Shown here one piece after another: positions 24,405 to 35,605 of a stretch of 64,000 bases of DNA. The stretch spans positions 2,569,813 through 2,633,812 of the forward strand of contig JADCRB010000029.1 in the NCBI GenBank assembly GCA_021464245.1, given 5' to 3'. Every line of letters starts with the position of its first letter. The first letter of the stretch is position 1. A program made the position numbers and the translations under genes. This DNA comes from Carallia brachiata. Taxonomy: Eukaryota > Streptophyta > Magnoliopsida > Malpighiales > Rhizophoraceae. Under the pieces are notes generated by a model, which saw only the letters and a program-made list of their open reading frames with translations, made no database searches and was not told the origin of the DNA.

Positions 24405-24578
24405 TGCCGGAGAAATTTTCTATGATGCAATTATATGGATTCATTATGCAACCGCATTAATTACAAGTGCAACGAAAAAAAGGAAAAAATCACAATTTTT
24501 TTCGTTACACAATGAATCCATATATTTACAAAAGCTTCTTAAATAGTTACATTTTAGAAATTTTTCTAGCAATTTGGC
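24405..24578. mobile_element. Short MITE (GCCGGAGAAATTTTCTATGATGCAA family)
   Basis: Imperfect inverted ends (left GCCGGAGAAATTTTCT, right AGAAATTTTTCTAGCAA) and an inner inverted pair ATATGGATTCATTATG / CAATGAATCCATAT. Related by motif to 59369-59536 and more loosely to 52209-52308. Confidence 0.6.
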
Positions 24579-24748
24579 TTCTGGACAACAACTTTTTTCC
24601 ATCTTAGAATTAGATATGTAAAATGTGGCGAGACTTCATGATCAGGTTGGAGGCAGCCTATTATATGTCTTGTCTTTTGTGCTTGACGCAACCTTGTTAT
24701 AGGGCACGTGTTTGCATTGGGAGTTCTTTATCTATGGGTTGTCCCAAT

Positions 24749-25192
24749 GGCCAATGCTACCTTCGCTGCAGTGGAGGGTCCCAATGGTGTTGCCGTCGGC
24801 TTTGCTGTCCTTGTCGCCGGATCTGCCACCCTGGTCGCTGTGGTCACCGGAGCTATTTTTGTTGCCATCGTTGCTGAAGCCATTTTTGGGATTAGGGACT
24901 AGTGTTGTACTATTTGTTTGTGTAACTTTTGTTGTACTATTTGTTTGTAGCTTAGTGTTGTTTGTAACTTAGTCCGATTGATTTCAGTTTGGTAGGTACC
25001 TTCGAAAGAGGGTTTTGTCAAAACGGGTTTCGAGTGCAATTGGTTATTGGTCATTCGGATGTCCATTGTAGGCCATTGGTACCGTTTCTTATTTCTGCTT
25101 CGTGCAGGTTCTTCTGATGCCTTTGTGGCAGACTTATGTATGGATTCACGTTTATTTAATGCAATAATTTCCTTTGATAAAAAAAAAAAAAA
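24749..25192 (+). mobile_element. 5'-truncated LINE with poly-A tail
   Basis: Ends TTTAATGCAATAATTTCCTTTGATA then 13 A, a characteristic plant L1 tail. The 5' part (24750-24900) is GC-rich. Compared with copies A and B, about 55 bp of target between CCAAT and TCCATAACC is missing, so insertion seems to have deleted target DNA rather than duplicated it. Confidence 0.7.
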
Positions 25193-25321
25193 TCCATAAC
25201 CAAGTGAGCTAAGGTTGTTGGTATAAAGAATCTCTCAACAGAAAAATATAATTTCCTTTATCTTACATAGTCCAGCTAGTTAGCGAGTACTGAGTTCAAA
25301 CCCTATCTCTTATTAACCTCT

Positions 25322-25340
25322 TATATATATATATATATAT
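25322..25340 (+). repeat. (TA)n microsatellite
   Basis: Uninterrupted TA run of about 19 bp within copy E. Confidence 0.9.
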
Positions 25341-25620
25341 TCAAAAAAAAAAAGAACTATTATTATTTTTATTTTTTAATCTAATTGAAGTAAAAAAAAA
25401 TATTTTTTATAAGTAAAGTCTGAGATTCAAAATTTACATCTTCAAATTTTAAGTATGGTGGCCCACTATGTAATACATAATAACTGAATTATTTAAAACA
25501 ACCAAAAAAAAAAAAAAAAGGTAAACTACTACTTTTAAAGTGCTTGCTTTACGACGAGAACAACCGAAAATGTTGTCAAGTTTATGGTCATTTTTAAAAA
25601 ATGGTTTTCTAGCAGTTTAG

Positions 25621-25632
25621 CCCCCCCCCCCT
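25621..25632 (+). repeat. Poly-C run
   Basis: Twelve consecutive C followed by T-rich sequence; the matching place in copy A (about 6510) has no such run. Confidence 0.85.
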
Positions 25633-26439
25633 CTTTTTTTTAATCTCTCACAACAAGAAATGTGTTGGCCTCCCATTTTCTCACATTTATCCTATTACAA
25701 ACTACTTTTCTTTAATTTCTATCATTCATTGAAATATTTATCTATCTCTTCAATCTCTAGTTATGCAAATTAATTATGTTTTTACTCTAATATCTACTAC
25801 TATAGTATTTAGTACAACTAGCCAAGGTGAGTATGATCAAACAGTGGTAGATGGGTCATAGTCTAGTTTGATGTCATGAGTTGTTGTACTTAGTTTAAAC
25901 CATCTGGCTCTATTGTTAATGCGCCAGTAGTTAGCCTCTTAGCACGCAATAGTTCTGATATTAGTGTAAACTGTAAACAAGTAAGTAGCTCAAATATAAC
26001 CATTAACTAATCCAAATAGAAAACATGGAACAACTCTAATATCACTATTATTGAGTTGAAAAGGCTACACACAATTAAGCAGAATGCCACACTAATGAAG
26101 CCACACTGATAGTATCTATTGATCAATCACGCAATAAACTGATACATTTAGAACACTCACAATAAATTAAGACATTTTGAACACTCCTAATCCTAATTCA
26201 ACACTAATAACACATCAAATTATGATTAATTATCTACATTCCACTTGAATAATGAGTTAATCTTATTCTAATTGACAAATCATGATTAATTTTAACATAG
26301 TATCAAAGATATTGCACTCTAACAGTGGTATTAGATATATTATATTGAAGCCAATTGATTGCTTACTGAGCCATTGTGTTCTAACATATTCTACCCCAAA
26401 TAGTGGCCAAAAAAAATTTAACAAAATGTGAAAATATTT

Positions 26440-26600
26440 TGAGATTAGAACTATCCAAGGTGACCCCAAAACTATTTGTAAAACTTGTAAGAAGATTTTC
26501 TACATCTCAATTGGCGGTGCAAGAGGTTACCCAGCAAGAGATGTCAACAAGCATCTTAAAGTGGGACGACTAGATGTAGCTAATAAAAACACTATTCACC
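26440..26600 (+). pseudogene. BED zinc finger of hAT transposase
   Basis: One frame reads FEIRTIQGDPKTICKTCKKI, then FYISIGGARG, then YPARDVNKHLKVG. The C-x2-C pair, a conserved aromatic and the downstream H fit the BED zinc finger at the N terminus of hAT transposases, which binds transposon ends. The same block in copy A (7318-7440) has a stop and a His-to-Pro context change. No start codon in frame nearby was identified. Confidence 0.7.
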
Positions 26601-26695
26601 AATGAAATAAACTTTAATGGTACTTTTTAATATTCACTAATAATTATAAAAAAATAAGCTGCTAAATATATTATTCACGCTGAACCTACTCTCAT

Positions 26696-27536
26696 AAAAC
26701 CAAGGTTGAGAGGGGGGAGAATTATCATGCAACTTTTGTGCTATAGGGCGCCAAGAGCTTTTCTCGTCGATCTAGTCGCTTGACTGTTGGTCTGAGCGTT
26801 AGTACTTCATTTGTGGGCTAGTTACCCCTTTGTGGGTTCAATAGGGGCTCCTATCCTCTTGGTTGGTCTTAGTTCGGTGGCTTGACTGGTGGTTAGTGTG
26901 CATTGGTCGCTTCTGTTGGTTTGTCTCTTACTCATGGTGCTTGGTCCGGCATTGGGATTCTTCGTTGCTCTTCCCCTCCTTCGATGGTCAGGGAATGGTG
27001 GCTTTTGGTTCTCGGGGGTTGTCGTGTATAGTCTGCCTTGTCTGTCTTTTGCTCGAATGTCGGTCACTGCCTTTTGTTTGACTATCCTCAGTCTTGCCAC
27101 TTTGTTCTCCATAGTGTTTGGGTGTTGTTTGCGCTCTGCGATGGCGCCATAGCTTGGTCGGCATGCGATCAGCTTTATGCTAGGATCCTACTGTCGTCGG
27201 TCCTTCAAGGCTAGTCATTCTCCCCAGTGGTCGGGGTTGTTGCCACCTGTTGGCTGTGAAGGGCTAGAGACATAAAGATCTTTGGTTTCCGGTTTTGCCT
27301 TTCCTTGCGGGTTGGTGTTTCTAGGTTATGGACAAGGGACGAGTTTCCTATTAGGCAGCAAGGTTGCTATAGGGTACATGGGCTAGTTTGGGCTGATTAT
27401 TGGCTATGTTTTGTATGTTTTAATGACTGGGCTAATTTTTCTTTGTAAAGTTTGTGTGGGCTCTTGTTTGGGTGACCCTCTTTGTATGTAGTTTGACTAC
27501 TTATGAAATGAAATGAGTTTCTGTTGGTTTAAAAAA
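26696..27536 (+). mobile_element. 5'-truncated LINE inserted in copy E
   Basis: About 840 bp, GC-richer than its flanks, ending TTATGAAATGAAATGAGTTT, then CTGTTGG TTT and seven A. Copy A shows the uninterrupted site (CTTTCATGTTTTCAGAAG near 7555), so both edges are set by comparison: CTCAT before and GTTTTCAAAAG after. Only a very short or no target duplication. Frames inside (for example 26863-27152) are non-coding 3' region as far as I can tell. Confidence 0.75.
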
Positions 27537-27734
27537 ATGTTTTCAAAAGATTACTGTTCTAAAAAATTTATGCAAATTGCTACTCAACTTGGCTTTAAAT
27601 AGTATGTAGAAATATTTCTAAGATAATGCTATGAAAATATATTTTGAATATGATAATGGATAAATATATTTTTTTTCAAGAACTAATAGTATAATTACTT
27701 CAACATGTGACATTTTAATTAGGTAAATCCTGCA

Positions 27735-29083
27735 AGTGCACAGAACCAATCGTAGTAATAATAACTTGACAAGTATTCTAGGTGTCGAACCCACAGGGAA
27801 CAGAGTTAATTCAGATTTGTGAAACTAATTAAATTAAACTAAACTAAACTAAAACTTAAACTAATTAATTGAAACTAAAATTTAACACTTGAATTAAATA
27901 TTGAATTGCAAAATAAATAAGATCAACTAACTAACAGAATCAAAATAATTAAGAACTATCAAGCGAAATAAAGCTGAGGTTTCTTTATTTGAGAAGAGGT
28001 TAGGCTTCAAGATTTCACTTAACAGGGGTTAACTACGTTAGTGTTCATGGGTTTCATGACTTGAACATCATTTTTACTATTACAGCTTTTGCTCTTTCCT
28101 GAGTAACTAAGTCGTAACTAATATACTCGCGATCTTCTCTCGAAATCACACTAAAATAGATTAAACTCATTAAGATTAGAGAAGTCATTACCGTCATACA
28201 AATCTCTCATCTCCCGATATGAAAATTTGTATGTCTATCTACTTAGTGGACGGTTAATGTCTCATCCCCCGCAATTTTGACATAATCCAAGGATTTACTT
28301 CTATGGTGATCTGGCATAAAAAAAAAAAACAATAAACGCAAAGTAGATAAATTAAATCCAAATTTTCAACAGATAATAATAATAATAGTTCAAAAGATAA
28401 GAAATCATCCCTAAAAAATAAGTAATTTAACCCTCCAAGTTAGGCTGCATCCTTTACCATAGCTTGGGTTTAGCAATCCATGCTACAAACTAAAAGAACA
28501 AAAGCTAAATGTGTAATTGACTTCATAAGAACAAGAAAAGATAAGAAAAACTCAATTTAAAAGCCTGGGAATCCAAAACTCTAGCCACAGTATTCAATTC
28601 TCTTCCACTTTCTCTCTCCTCTTCTTATCTTTTCGGCTTTGTTTCTGCTCCCAAAAGAACCTCCCCTAACTTTTGCCCACGTTATATATATATATATATA
28701 TAGCCTTGAAAGGGTTGTAGGTAAAAGACCTAAAAATTCTTTCGAGCCAATTTTGACCATCTTCTAGGAAAAATATGAATTTGATCAAAACAGCAAAACT
28801 GTAGCACTATCTCTTAACTTTAATTTGCTCAAGAATCGCGCAATTCCAACTTATAGAGAGGAATTTATAGCTAAAAAACCAAACAGTGTGCCAAGTTAGA
28901 AAATCTGACCGAATAAAACCAAACTGACACTCGATTATTTTTTTTTGTATTCATTTAACCTACAAAATTTAAAATAGCAAATAAAAGTAGAATCCACAGA
29001 TAAATATAATATTTATATAAATAAATATCAAATTAAAATATAAAATTACTCAACAAGTCCTATGCAAATATTGGACTTATCAC
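27735..29083. mobile_element. Unclassified 1.35-kb element inside the hAT transposase
   Basis: Begins with TGCAAGTGCACAGAACCAAT and soon has GTATTCTAGGTGTCGAACCC, then ACAGGGA, and ends GGACTTATCA. TG..CA-like ends (TGCAAG / TTATCA) would suit a solo LTR, but no target duplication is visible. Contains repeated AAACTAAACTA, a (TA)9 run at 28685-28702, and no coding frame. I have seen this kind of start as a repeat in plant DNA but cannot name the family. Confidence 0.5.
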
Positions 29084-29413
29084 GTTTGATCTAAAAAACA
29101 AAGTCATTGTTCAACTTGCTATTTTATTGATGATTCATAAAATTTAAACAAAAAAATTTGTAGTTTTTAGCTTATAGAATGTTATATGATTACAAATATT
29201 TCTCAAGTAATTATGAATACCGTTATACAATATTGTATGCCAAATAATTTTTTTTTATTTCTTTCGACGAAATTATTAGTAACATTACCAACAGTTACTC
29301 TCTTTGAAATTCAATTATCACCTATTGTGAATTGTGTTTTATCTCATGTAAGATGTGATTATCATATTTTAAATTATTGTGTTCAAGTTGTTTTAACATT
29401 ACTATTTCCATAG
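29083..29413 (+). pseudogene. hAT transposase core fragment
   Basis: In one frame, broken by two stops: CSTCYFIDDS, stop, NLNKKICSF, stop, LIECYMITNISQVIMNT, later HVRCDYHILNYCVQ. Plant hAT transposases have (T)AHFID..W.L.K.IL.F and, further on, HVRC.AHILNL.VQ with comparable spacing, so order and spacing support the call. It continues the BED finger fragment upstream after removal of the insertion at 27735-29083. Confidence 0.75.
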
Positions 29414-29439
29414 TAATATTGTTAGAAATGTGCTCCCTT

Positions 29440-29650
29440 TCTTTTATTCATCTGGTGCAAAGTTGTGAAGAGAATTTGACGTCTTTGTAAGATTTTAATT
29501 TAAACACAGCAAGGATTGTTTTGGATGTTCAAAACGATAAAGTTCCACTTATAAACTTTACAAGCTTGTTTTCCATGTGAAATGTTACTCTTACAATGTT
29601 TGGTGCAAATAATTTGCCTAGAGTCTGAACATTTTACCGATATTGATTAG
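29440..29650 (-). repeat. Inverted copy of the 20290-20500 / 22740-22930 block
   Basis: Reverse complement shares TTTGCACCAAACATT, AACATTTCACATGGAAAACAA, TTTATAA.TGGAACTT and CTGTGTTTAAATTA-like blocks with the two tandem copies. The nature of this dispersed repeat is not known; it directly follows hAT transposase sequence here. Confidence 0.7.
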
Positions 29651-29659
29651 AAAGATTCC

Positions 29660-30490
29660 GAAACTATTTATAATGTCTTGCAGATATTTTCTTTCGCAAC
29701 TAATCCTTTTTTTTTTTTTTTGTGATTATGATCCCATTATTAATCATGTTCTTAATTATAAGCAAGCAATCACTAAACATTTTTCTAGTTATAGGACATT
29801 CAATGTTTTGAATGAAATTAGTCAGATTATGGGCAAAAAATTTTAAAAATCAGGAAATATACTTTTGGGTTGAAACTTATTTTACTTTTATGCACATCCA
29901 AATAAGTAATGTTGCGGATGAAGTTTGCGTGCGTGCGCGCGTCGCGTGTGTGTTTTTTTTTTAATTTTTTTTATGTCTTGTATGTATGCACTATGCTCAG
30001 TTTTTCATGATAACATATGATCTCAATCCACTAGTTTTGGCAGACGAAAACAGAATTAACTTCCCCTTTCTATCCATTTAAATAGACTTTTACTTATTTT
30101 TCAGGTAACTTGGACTGTGAACAAGACATCTAAGACAGCAAATCTACAACATGCTTATTCATGAAGACAGAAAGAGACTACAAAGTAGTCAATCAAATGC
30201 TCTCTAATTAGACTTTGATATATGATTGACACAAAGGATCTAAGGAAAACGAAATGAGAAAGAAAATTCAGTTCAACAAAAGCAGCAATAGTATGCATAT
30301 CTTAAGTCGACGTCAAGCATTTCAACAGAATTTTACAAAATAAATTATAAATATAGAACCACCAAGTTTAGCAGCTAGCTGACCGAGTTGAACAGACAGG
30401 AGCTCCAAAAGAAAATAGACAACAAATCGTGGTTTCCTTTGCCCGTTCCTGAGAAATAGTATCAAGGATAGGTAAGTCTGGATCAAGGAC
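29660..30490. other. Intergenic, no gene seen
   Basis: Includes an alternating GTGCGTGCGCGCGTCGCGTGTGTG run at about 29929-29952 and a T-rich stretch. No domain recognised. Confidence 0.5.
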
Positions 30491-30499
30491 AGTCAGGAC

Positions 30500-31130
30500 A
30501 AGCGGCAATGGCTGCAGCAAGGAATGCATAGAACGTCCAGGGGCTAATAATTAAAGTGAGCATGCATCCACTTTGCCATCTAAGTGCTCAACTTGCATTT
30601 GGAATGCCGTTCAATGCCATCTTTAATGACTGTAAAAGCACTGGGGTGGGGAACCAAATCCTCCGCTACCTCATTGAAAAGATATGCAGCCTGCTGATCG
30701 CCGCCAAGATTGTTGAAGATTATGCACTTTGATGGCAGCTCCTTCACATCTTAAGCTTGATCAATCAGTGAATCCATAAAGCACACATAAGAAGTGATAC
30801 TGCAATCATCAAGCGCCTCGGGGCAAGATTCATAAGCCCACCAGATTCAAGAGCTAGGACTTGGTGGTGTCATCTATCATCAATTTGGAAAGACTGTGCC
30901 AGCCGTGAAAGTTCGTGCGAACTTGACAACAGTGAAGCAATCTTCCTTGTTTGGCCTGAAGTGGATACCCAATGTCCTAAGCTCCTTTGCCGCGGGAAAG
31001 GAATTCCAACCATGGCGTTTGATTTTGAAAGCATATTTATTTTCACGTTAATTGCTGGAATCTCAATCCAGCATGTTGCAGCAGTCTCACTCAAGGAATA
31101 ACAACAGCAAAAGTGAATTGACAGCAAGGT
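30500..31130 (-). pseudogene. DUF247 (UPF0481) gene relic 1, C-terminal part
   Basis: DUF247 proteins are a large plant family of mostly unknown function with a C-terminal membrane segment. On the minus strand near 30812-30600 the frame reads SITSYVCFMDSLIDQA, stop, DVKELPSKCIIFNNLGGDQQ, AAYLFNEVAEDLV, matching the conserved order YV.FMD.LI.....DVELL...GII.N.LG.D...A.LFN.L. Stops and the lack of the N-terminal half mark it as broken. Upstream (30870-31127) an 85-codon open frame continues toward it but is not clearly alignable. Confidence 0.65.
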
Positions 31131-31689
31131 TTGACAGCATCAGTAGCCTCCCCATGAGGTCCAATCAAAATTAAGGAATTTTCCAACTTTTTAGACAGCA
31201 TAAAGATGCAAAATTTACGATGTAATCCATGTTTATGATGAATGCTATGTACTCCCTATATAAACAAAATGAAATGAATTAAAAACGATTGTGGTCTTGC
31301 TGCGAACAATTTTCTTCCAGATTACTCTTTATTCAACAAAAACACAAAACACCACAAAAGTCCTAAACCAAATATTGTTGACAGTAATTGATACTTGTAA
31401 TATCAGAATATATATTAGAAATACAGGTATATTTGAGTGCTGTTACCCAAGACTCTATCTCTTTTCTATCCTACATTTCCTAGTTTATCTGAAAATAATA
31501 GAAACAAGCTTTGATTTACTGCACTGCACTGTCCTTTGTTCTTATAAAAAACCATCAGTTTAGTGCTGCCCACTAGATAATGGTCTGGACAATGGTCAAA
31601 ACAAGAATCAAGGTTGCATATACGAAGGCAATGAAAGTCTAATGGGACTTCAGTTAAACTTCTATTGCTTCAGCCAACCATGCGGTAAT

Positions 31690-32905
31690 AGTCTTCCATC
31701 ACCGTCCAAAGTAAATTTTGATATTCTTTTTCACATCATAGTCGACAAAAGGATTCGGAATCAAATTGGCAGTCATTGCCCTTAAGAATTGAAACACTTC
31801 CTCGTCACTAGGAAGATAGTTGTAAAATACTTGTACCGATCACTGCTCGGCAACTTCTGTATGTGGCTATGTGCAACGAGACAATTGCTGACGCATATGT
31901 AAAACGTTACCACGAATTCGTTGTTAAAACTTGAGCTAAAAGCTATCAATTTTGAGAATATAATCTTTTCTAGCTCATCAATAGCTAGAGAAGGAATTTC
32001 CAATTTCCCGAATTTGTGTCCAGAACAGAAAGAGATGTCGTAGGGAATGGAACTTGCTAGGGTCAAGCTGGATCCCACCTTCTTCAGCCACATAGCACTG
32101 TAGACACTAGGCAATTTATTGCTTATTTTTGGGTTAACACTTTGTCAAGAATTAACAAAAGAGTAATTCTTGCTTGTGTCTTCTATTTAGCTGAATTTAA
32201 CAGCATTGTTCAGAGTACCTGTTTCAGAAATCCCCTCTAAAAACGCTCAAGAAGAAGGTTAGTCTTCTCTACTCTCGGCCCCATCTCTAGAACTAAATCA
32301 TTATCGACAACCTCGTTGATGAACAAACAAATTAACAATTGCAATTTGCTTGCATCCATCAATGACCTTAAGATAAGAAAGCGAAATTGATTCCCCAACA
32401 AGAACAAGTCCTCCGAGGCAAGGTTTATGTGCTAAGCTTTAATGTCCAACTAAAAATCATAAAATATTTCTTTAACGTTGCAACCAATGTATTGGAGCAG
32501 CAGCGTGAGTCCATCCACAAACAACAACCAAGCAAGCACTCGTTCATTGTTGTAATGCTCCATTATATCTTCTTCGTAGTACCGCCTCTTCGAGAGATGG
32601 ACTATATCGAGAATTGAGGAGTATGACTCTCATGTTGGCTGGTTGCTGTGGTTAATGAAATGGTTTGCAACCTTCATCTTAAACTTCTCTCCGTTCTTGA
32701 GTTCCTCTATTTTGCCGCACGATGGAGGGCTGATGCACATCATTCGGGGCTCAAAACATTTGGTAAGGATCGTTGTCTTAGCTTTCTTCTCTCCTTCGCC
32801 TTTTACTTCCATCGCCGAGTACCTAAGGTTTTGTTGCCAAATAGCTTGAATATTGATGGCGACCTCTTCAGGAGTCCCACAAGCCAAATAAAGCGGCGAC
32901 ATTGA
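31690..32905 (-). pseudogene. DUF247 (UPF0481) gene relic 2
   Basis: Near the N terminus (32902-32630): PRMMCISPPSCGKIEELKNG, matching the family hallmark PR.VSIGP.HHGK..L...E. Next, LFLLGNQFRFLILRSL at about 32340-32400 (family: DLL.LENQ.PF.VL..L). Then 32114-31790: LKKVGSSLTLASSIPYDISF, KFGKLEIPSLAIDELEKIIF, NLIAF-like SKLIAF and a C-terminal block. Several stops lie between these blocks. It faces relic 3 head to head. Confidence 0.75.
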
Positions 32906-33900
32906 TACAAAGCTTGCCTGGAATTAAGTCCACGATCCTCAGGAAATATTTTGAGCCCCGAGTGATGTCCATCGGCCCTCTTCACTGTGGCAAAACAGAG
33001 AAGCTCAATAATGGAGAGCAGCGTAAGATTAAGCTTGCAAAAAACTTCATCAACCGCAGCAACCAGGCGGTAGAATATTTATACGCCTCAATTTCGACAA
33101 AACTCAGATTCTTGGGAGGTGGGAACACGAGGAACACCTAATTGAACATTACGACAACGAAAAAGAGCTTACTTAGCTGCTGTGGTGGATGGATGCCCAC
33201 TGCTCCAATATTTCAGTTGCTATGTTAAAGAAACAATTTTTATGAATTAGAGTTAGATATTAGAACTTATCACATCATCCCTACTTGCAAGACTTGTTCT
33301 TAGTGGGGAATCAACTCCCGTTTCTTGTGTTAAGGTCGTTGATGGATGAAAATGAATTATAGCAATTGATTCATCAGTTCATCAACGTGGTTGTTGATAA
33401 TGATTTGTTCCAGAAATAGGGAAACAAATGCCGAGAGGGTAGAGAAGACTAACCATCTTCTTGAGTTTCTAGAGGGGATTCCTAAATCAGGTATTCTGAA
33501 CAAAGTCTCTTATATTCAACACTAGCAAGCATTGTTCTTTTGTTAGTTCTTGATAGGTAAGTGTTTGGCAATTTTGAACGAATGCAAGATCCAGAAACAA
33601 GCAACAAATTGCTTGTTGCCAATCCTACAGTGCCATGTAATTAAAAAAAAAGTTGGGAATCCATTTGGAGCGTGACAAGTACCATTCCTACAACAAATCT
33701 CTTTCTGTTCTGGACACATCTCCTGGAAATTGGAAATTCTATGTCATGAGCTGGAAAGGATCATATTCACAAATCTGAAAGCCTTTGAGATGTGTTTTGG
33801 TTTCAACGATGACTTCGTGGTAACGTCTTATGTATGCTTCTTGAATTCTCTCATTGCACATGTAGAAGACAATGCCGAGCTGCAATCAACGCAAGTGCTC
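32900..33900 (+). pseudogene. DUF247 (UPF0481) gene relic 3, inverted relative to relic 2
   Basis: Frame at 32915-33140: FEPRVMSIGPLHCGKTEKLN (family hallmark), then at about 33283-33340 LQDLFLVGNQLPFLVLRSLM, and at about 33735-33900 LEILCHELERIIFTNLKAFE and DDFVVTSYVCFLNSLIAHVE. Block order matches relic 2 but the strand is opposite. Frame changes and stops separate the blocks. Confidence 0.75.
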
Positions 33901-34878
33901 ATTTCATAGTTTTACAACATAATCATTACATGAATTAACATTAAATTAAAACCAACTTGAAGAAGAAATCCACAATCATAATGTTAGTCGTGACATTTTG
34001 CTATGGCTGTGGGCATTACTAGAGGTGAAATCCATTGTTATGTATTGAACTAATAATACACCCACGCTAAGAGTGAGTTTGATAATATTTATTAATAAAT
34101 TTATTTTTACTTTATTTATTTAAAAAACAGAATAATCTTAATATCGAGTATTATTAAAACAAAATAATCTTAATATTGAGTATTATTTTTTACAAAATAA
34201 ATTTACAATTTATAGTTAATTAGATTTAAAAAAAAAAAACCGGTGACTAAATTAAATTGATTTTCTCGACTTTTTAATTTTTTAAGAAAACAAAACGATA
34301 AATTTTTTAAAAAAAAAGATTTGAGTGTTTTTTTCTCTTTTGAGAAAACTTGAGATATTTTTTTTTTCCTTTTTAACAAAAAAAGTGAATTTGAGATATC
34401 TTTTTTAATCTTTTTGTTTCTTGAAAAAGAAGATTTGAGAATAGTTTTTTTCTTCCTTTTTGTTTTTTATTTTCCTTTGTTAGAAAAATTTATAAATGTG
34501 GAAATTTTATTAGAGCCCAAATAGAATTATAAAAATCAATAAAATTTTATTTGTATTACAATTAAATTTATATTAATTTATTTATAAAATCCTACTTCTA
34601 AATGTTATCAAATTTTCAAACTTATAAAATATTCTAATATGTTTAATTTGCAAATTTATGAAAAATTACCAAGAGAGAAGAGTTGATAATTTCTTTTAGC
34701 TTCGACATTTTATATGCTTGCATGTGACAGCTACTACTTACCACACACCTTTATTTGTGTTAAAAGAAACATGCGTCTTTATTTATTTATTTTTAATTAA
34801 AATAACACTTATCTTTACCAATACATTGTAAGCGCATGATGTAATTTGCTATTATTTGTCTTATTTGTCTTATTCTTA
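33901..34878. other. AT-rich intergenic DNA
   Basis: Long T and A runs (for example 34320-34470, repeated TTTGAGA and TTTTCTTTTTG motifs). No gene seen. Confidence 0.5.
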
Positions 34879-35464
34879 ACTCTGTACATTAAAATAACGA
34901 TAGAATAAGCAAAATTAGATTTTGAGTTCTACTATACAGTTTTATCTTTTGTGTGTATTTCATCTAGCATTACTCATCGAGAATATCGCCAAGCAATTGC
35001 TAATTAACTCCAACAGGCCCATGCACAGGCCCCTCTTAAAGCTCATTAAGCATAAAATAAAACTTTAGTCTTAACAGCTCAAATAATTCATGATGCTGCC
35101 ATAGACACTCCAAGCATGATTATGACATCGTAATGAAAATAATAAATGAGCAAAACTAAACTAGCAGTAAGACTCTGTACATTAAAATAACGATAGAGTA
35201 AGCAAAATTAGATTTTGAGTTCTACTATAGAGTTTTATCTTTTGCGTGTATTTCATCTAGCATTACTCATCGAGAATATCGCCAAGCAATTGCTAATTAA
35301 CTCCAACAGGCCCATGCACAGGCCCCTCTTAAAGCTCATTAAGCATAAAATAAAACTTTAGTCTTAACAGCTCAAATAATTCATGATGCTGCCATAGACA
35401 CTCCAAGCATGATTATGACATCGTAATGAAAATAATAAATGAGCAAAACTAAACTGGCAGTAAG
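34879..35464 (+). repeat. 293-bp direct tandem duplication
   Basis: Copy 1 is 34879-35171 and copy 2 is 35172-35464, starting ACTCTGTACATTAAAATAAC. By eye they differ at four positions only, which makes this one of the youngest rearrangements in the window. No gene is recognised in the unit. Confidence 0.95.
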
Positions 35465-35605
35465 TATGTTTGATCCGAGATGCAATCTTAAAGCGTGACT
35501 CGTGAAATTGTTTATTCATATGACATGTTTTATGATCAAATATCAAATTTCATTATGCAATAAACATAATTAATTGTTAATAAATTGAAATAAAGTAGCA
35601 AAGTA

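Larger units (their letters stand above)
24600..29640 (+). mobile_element. hAT transposon relic, copy E (most complete)
   Basis: Collinear with copy A from about 24610 to 27720 (5870-7710 in A), then continues into transposase sequence that A lacks. Carries a BED zinc finger at about 26440-26600 and a transposase core at about 29085-29413. It is interrupted by a LINE at 24749-25192, a second LINE at 26696-27536 and a 1.35-kb element at about 27735-29083. Stops and interruptions make it inactive. Confidence 0.75.

Noticed and set aside
24623..24972. Three overlapping frames rich in Val/Ala/Leu or Cys
   Set aside because: Same LINE fragment read in different frames; no membrane protein family is recognisable.
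25560..26000. Considered as a host gene exon because it is conserved with 6460-6840
   Set aside because: Conservation is explained by the two being copies of the same hAT-derived repeat; stops in all frames.
26863..27152. Overlapping plus and minus frames of 72-96 codons
   Set aside because: They lie in the 3' region of a truncated LINE; the GC-rich composition keeps several frames open at once.
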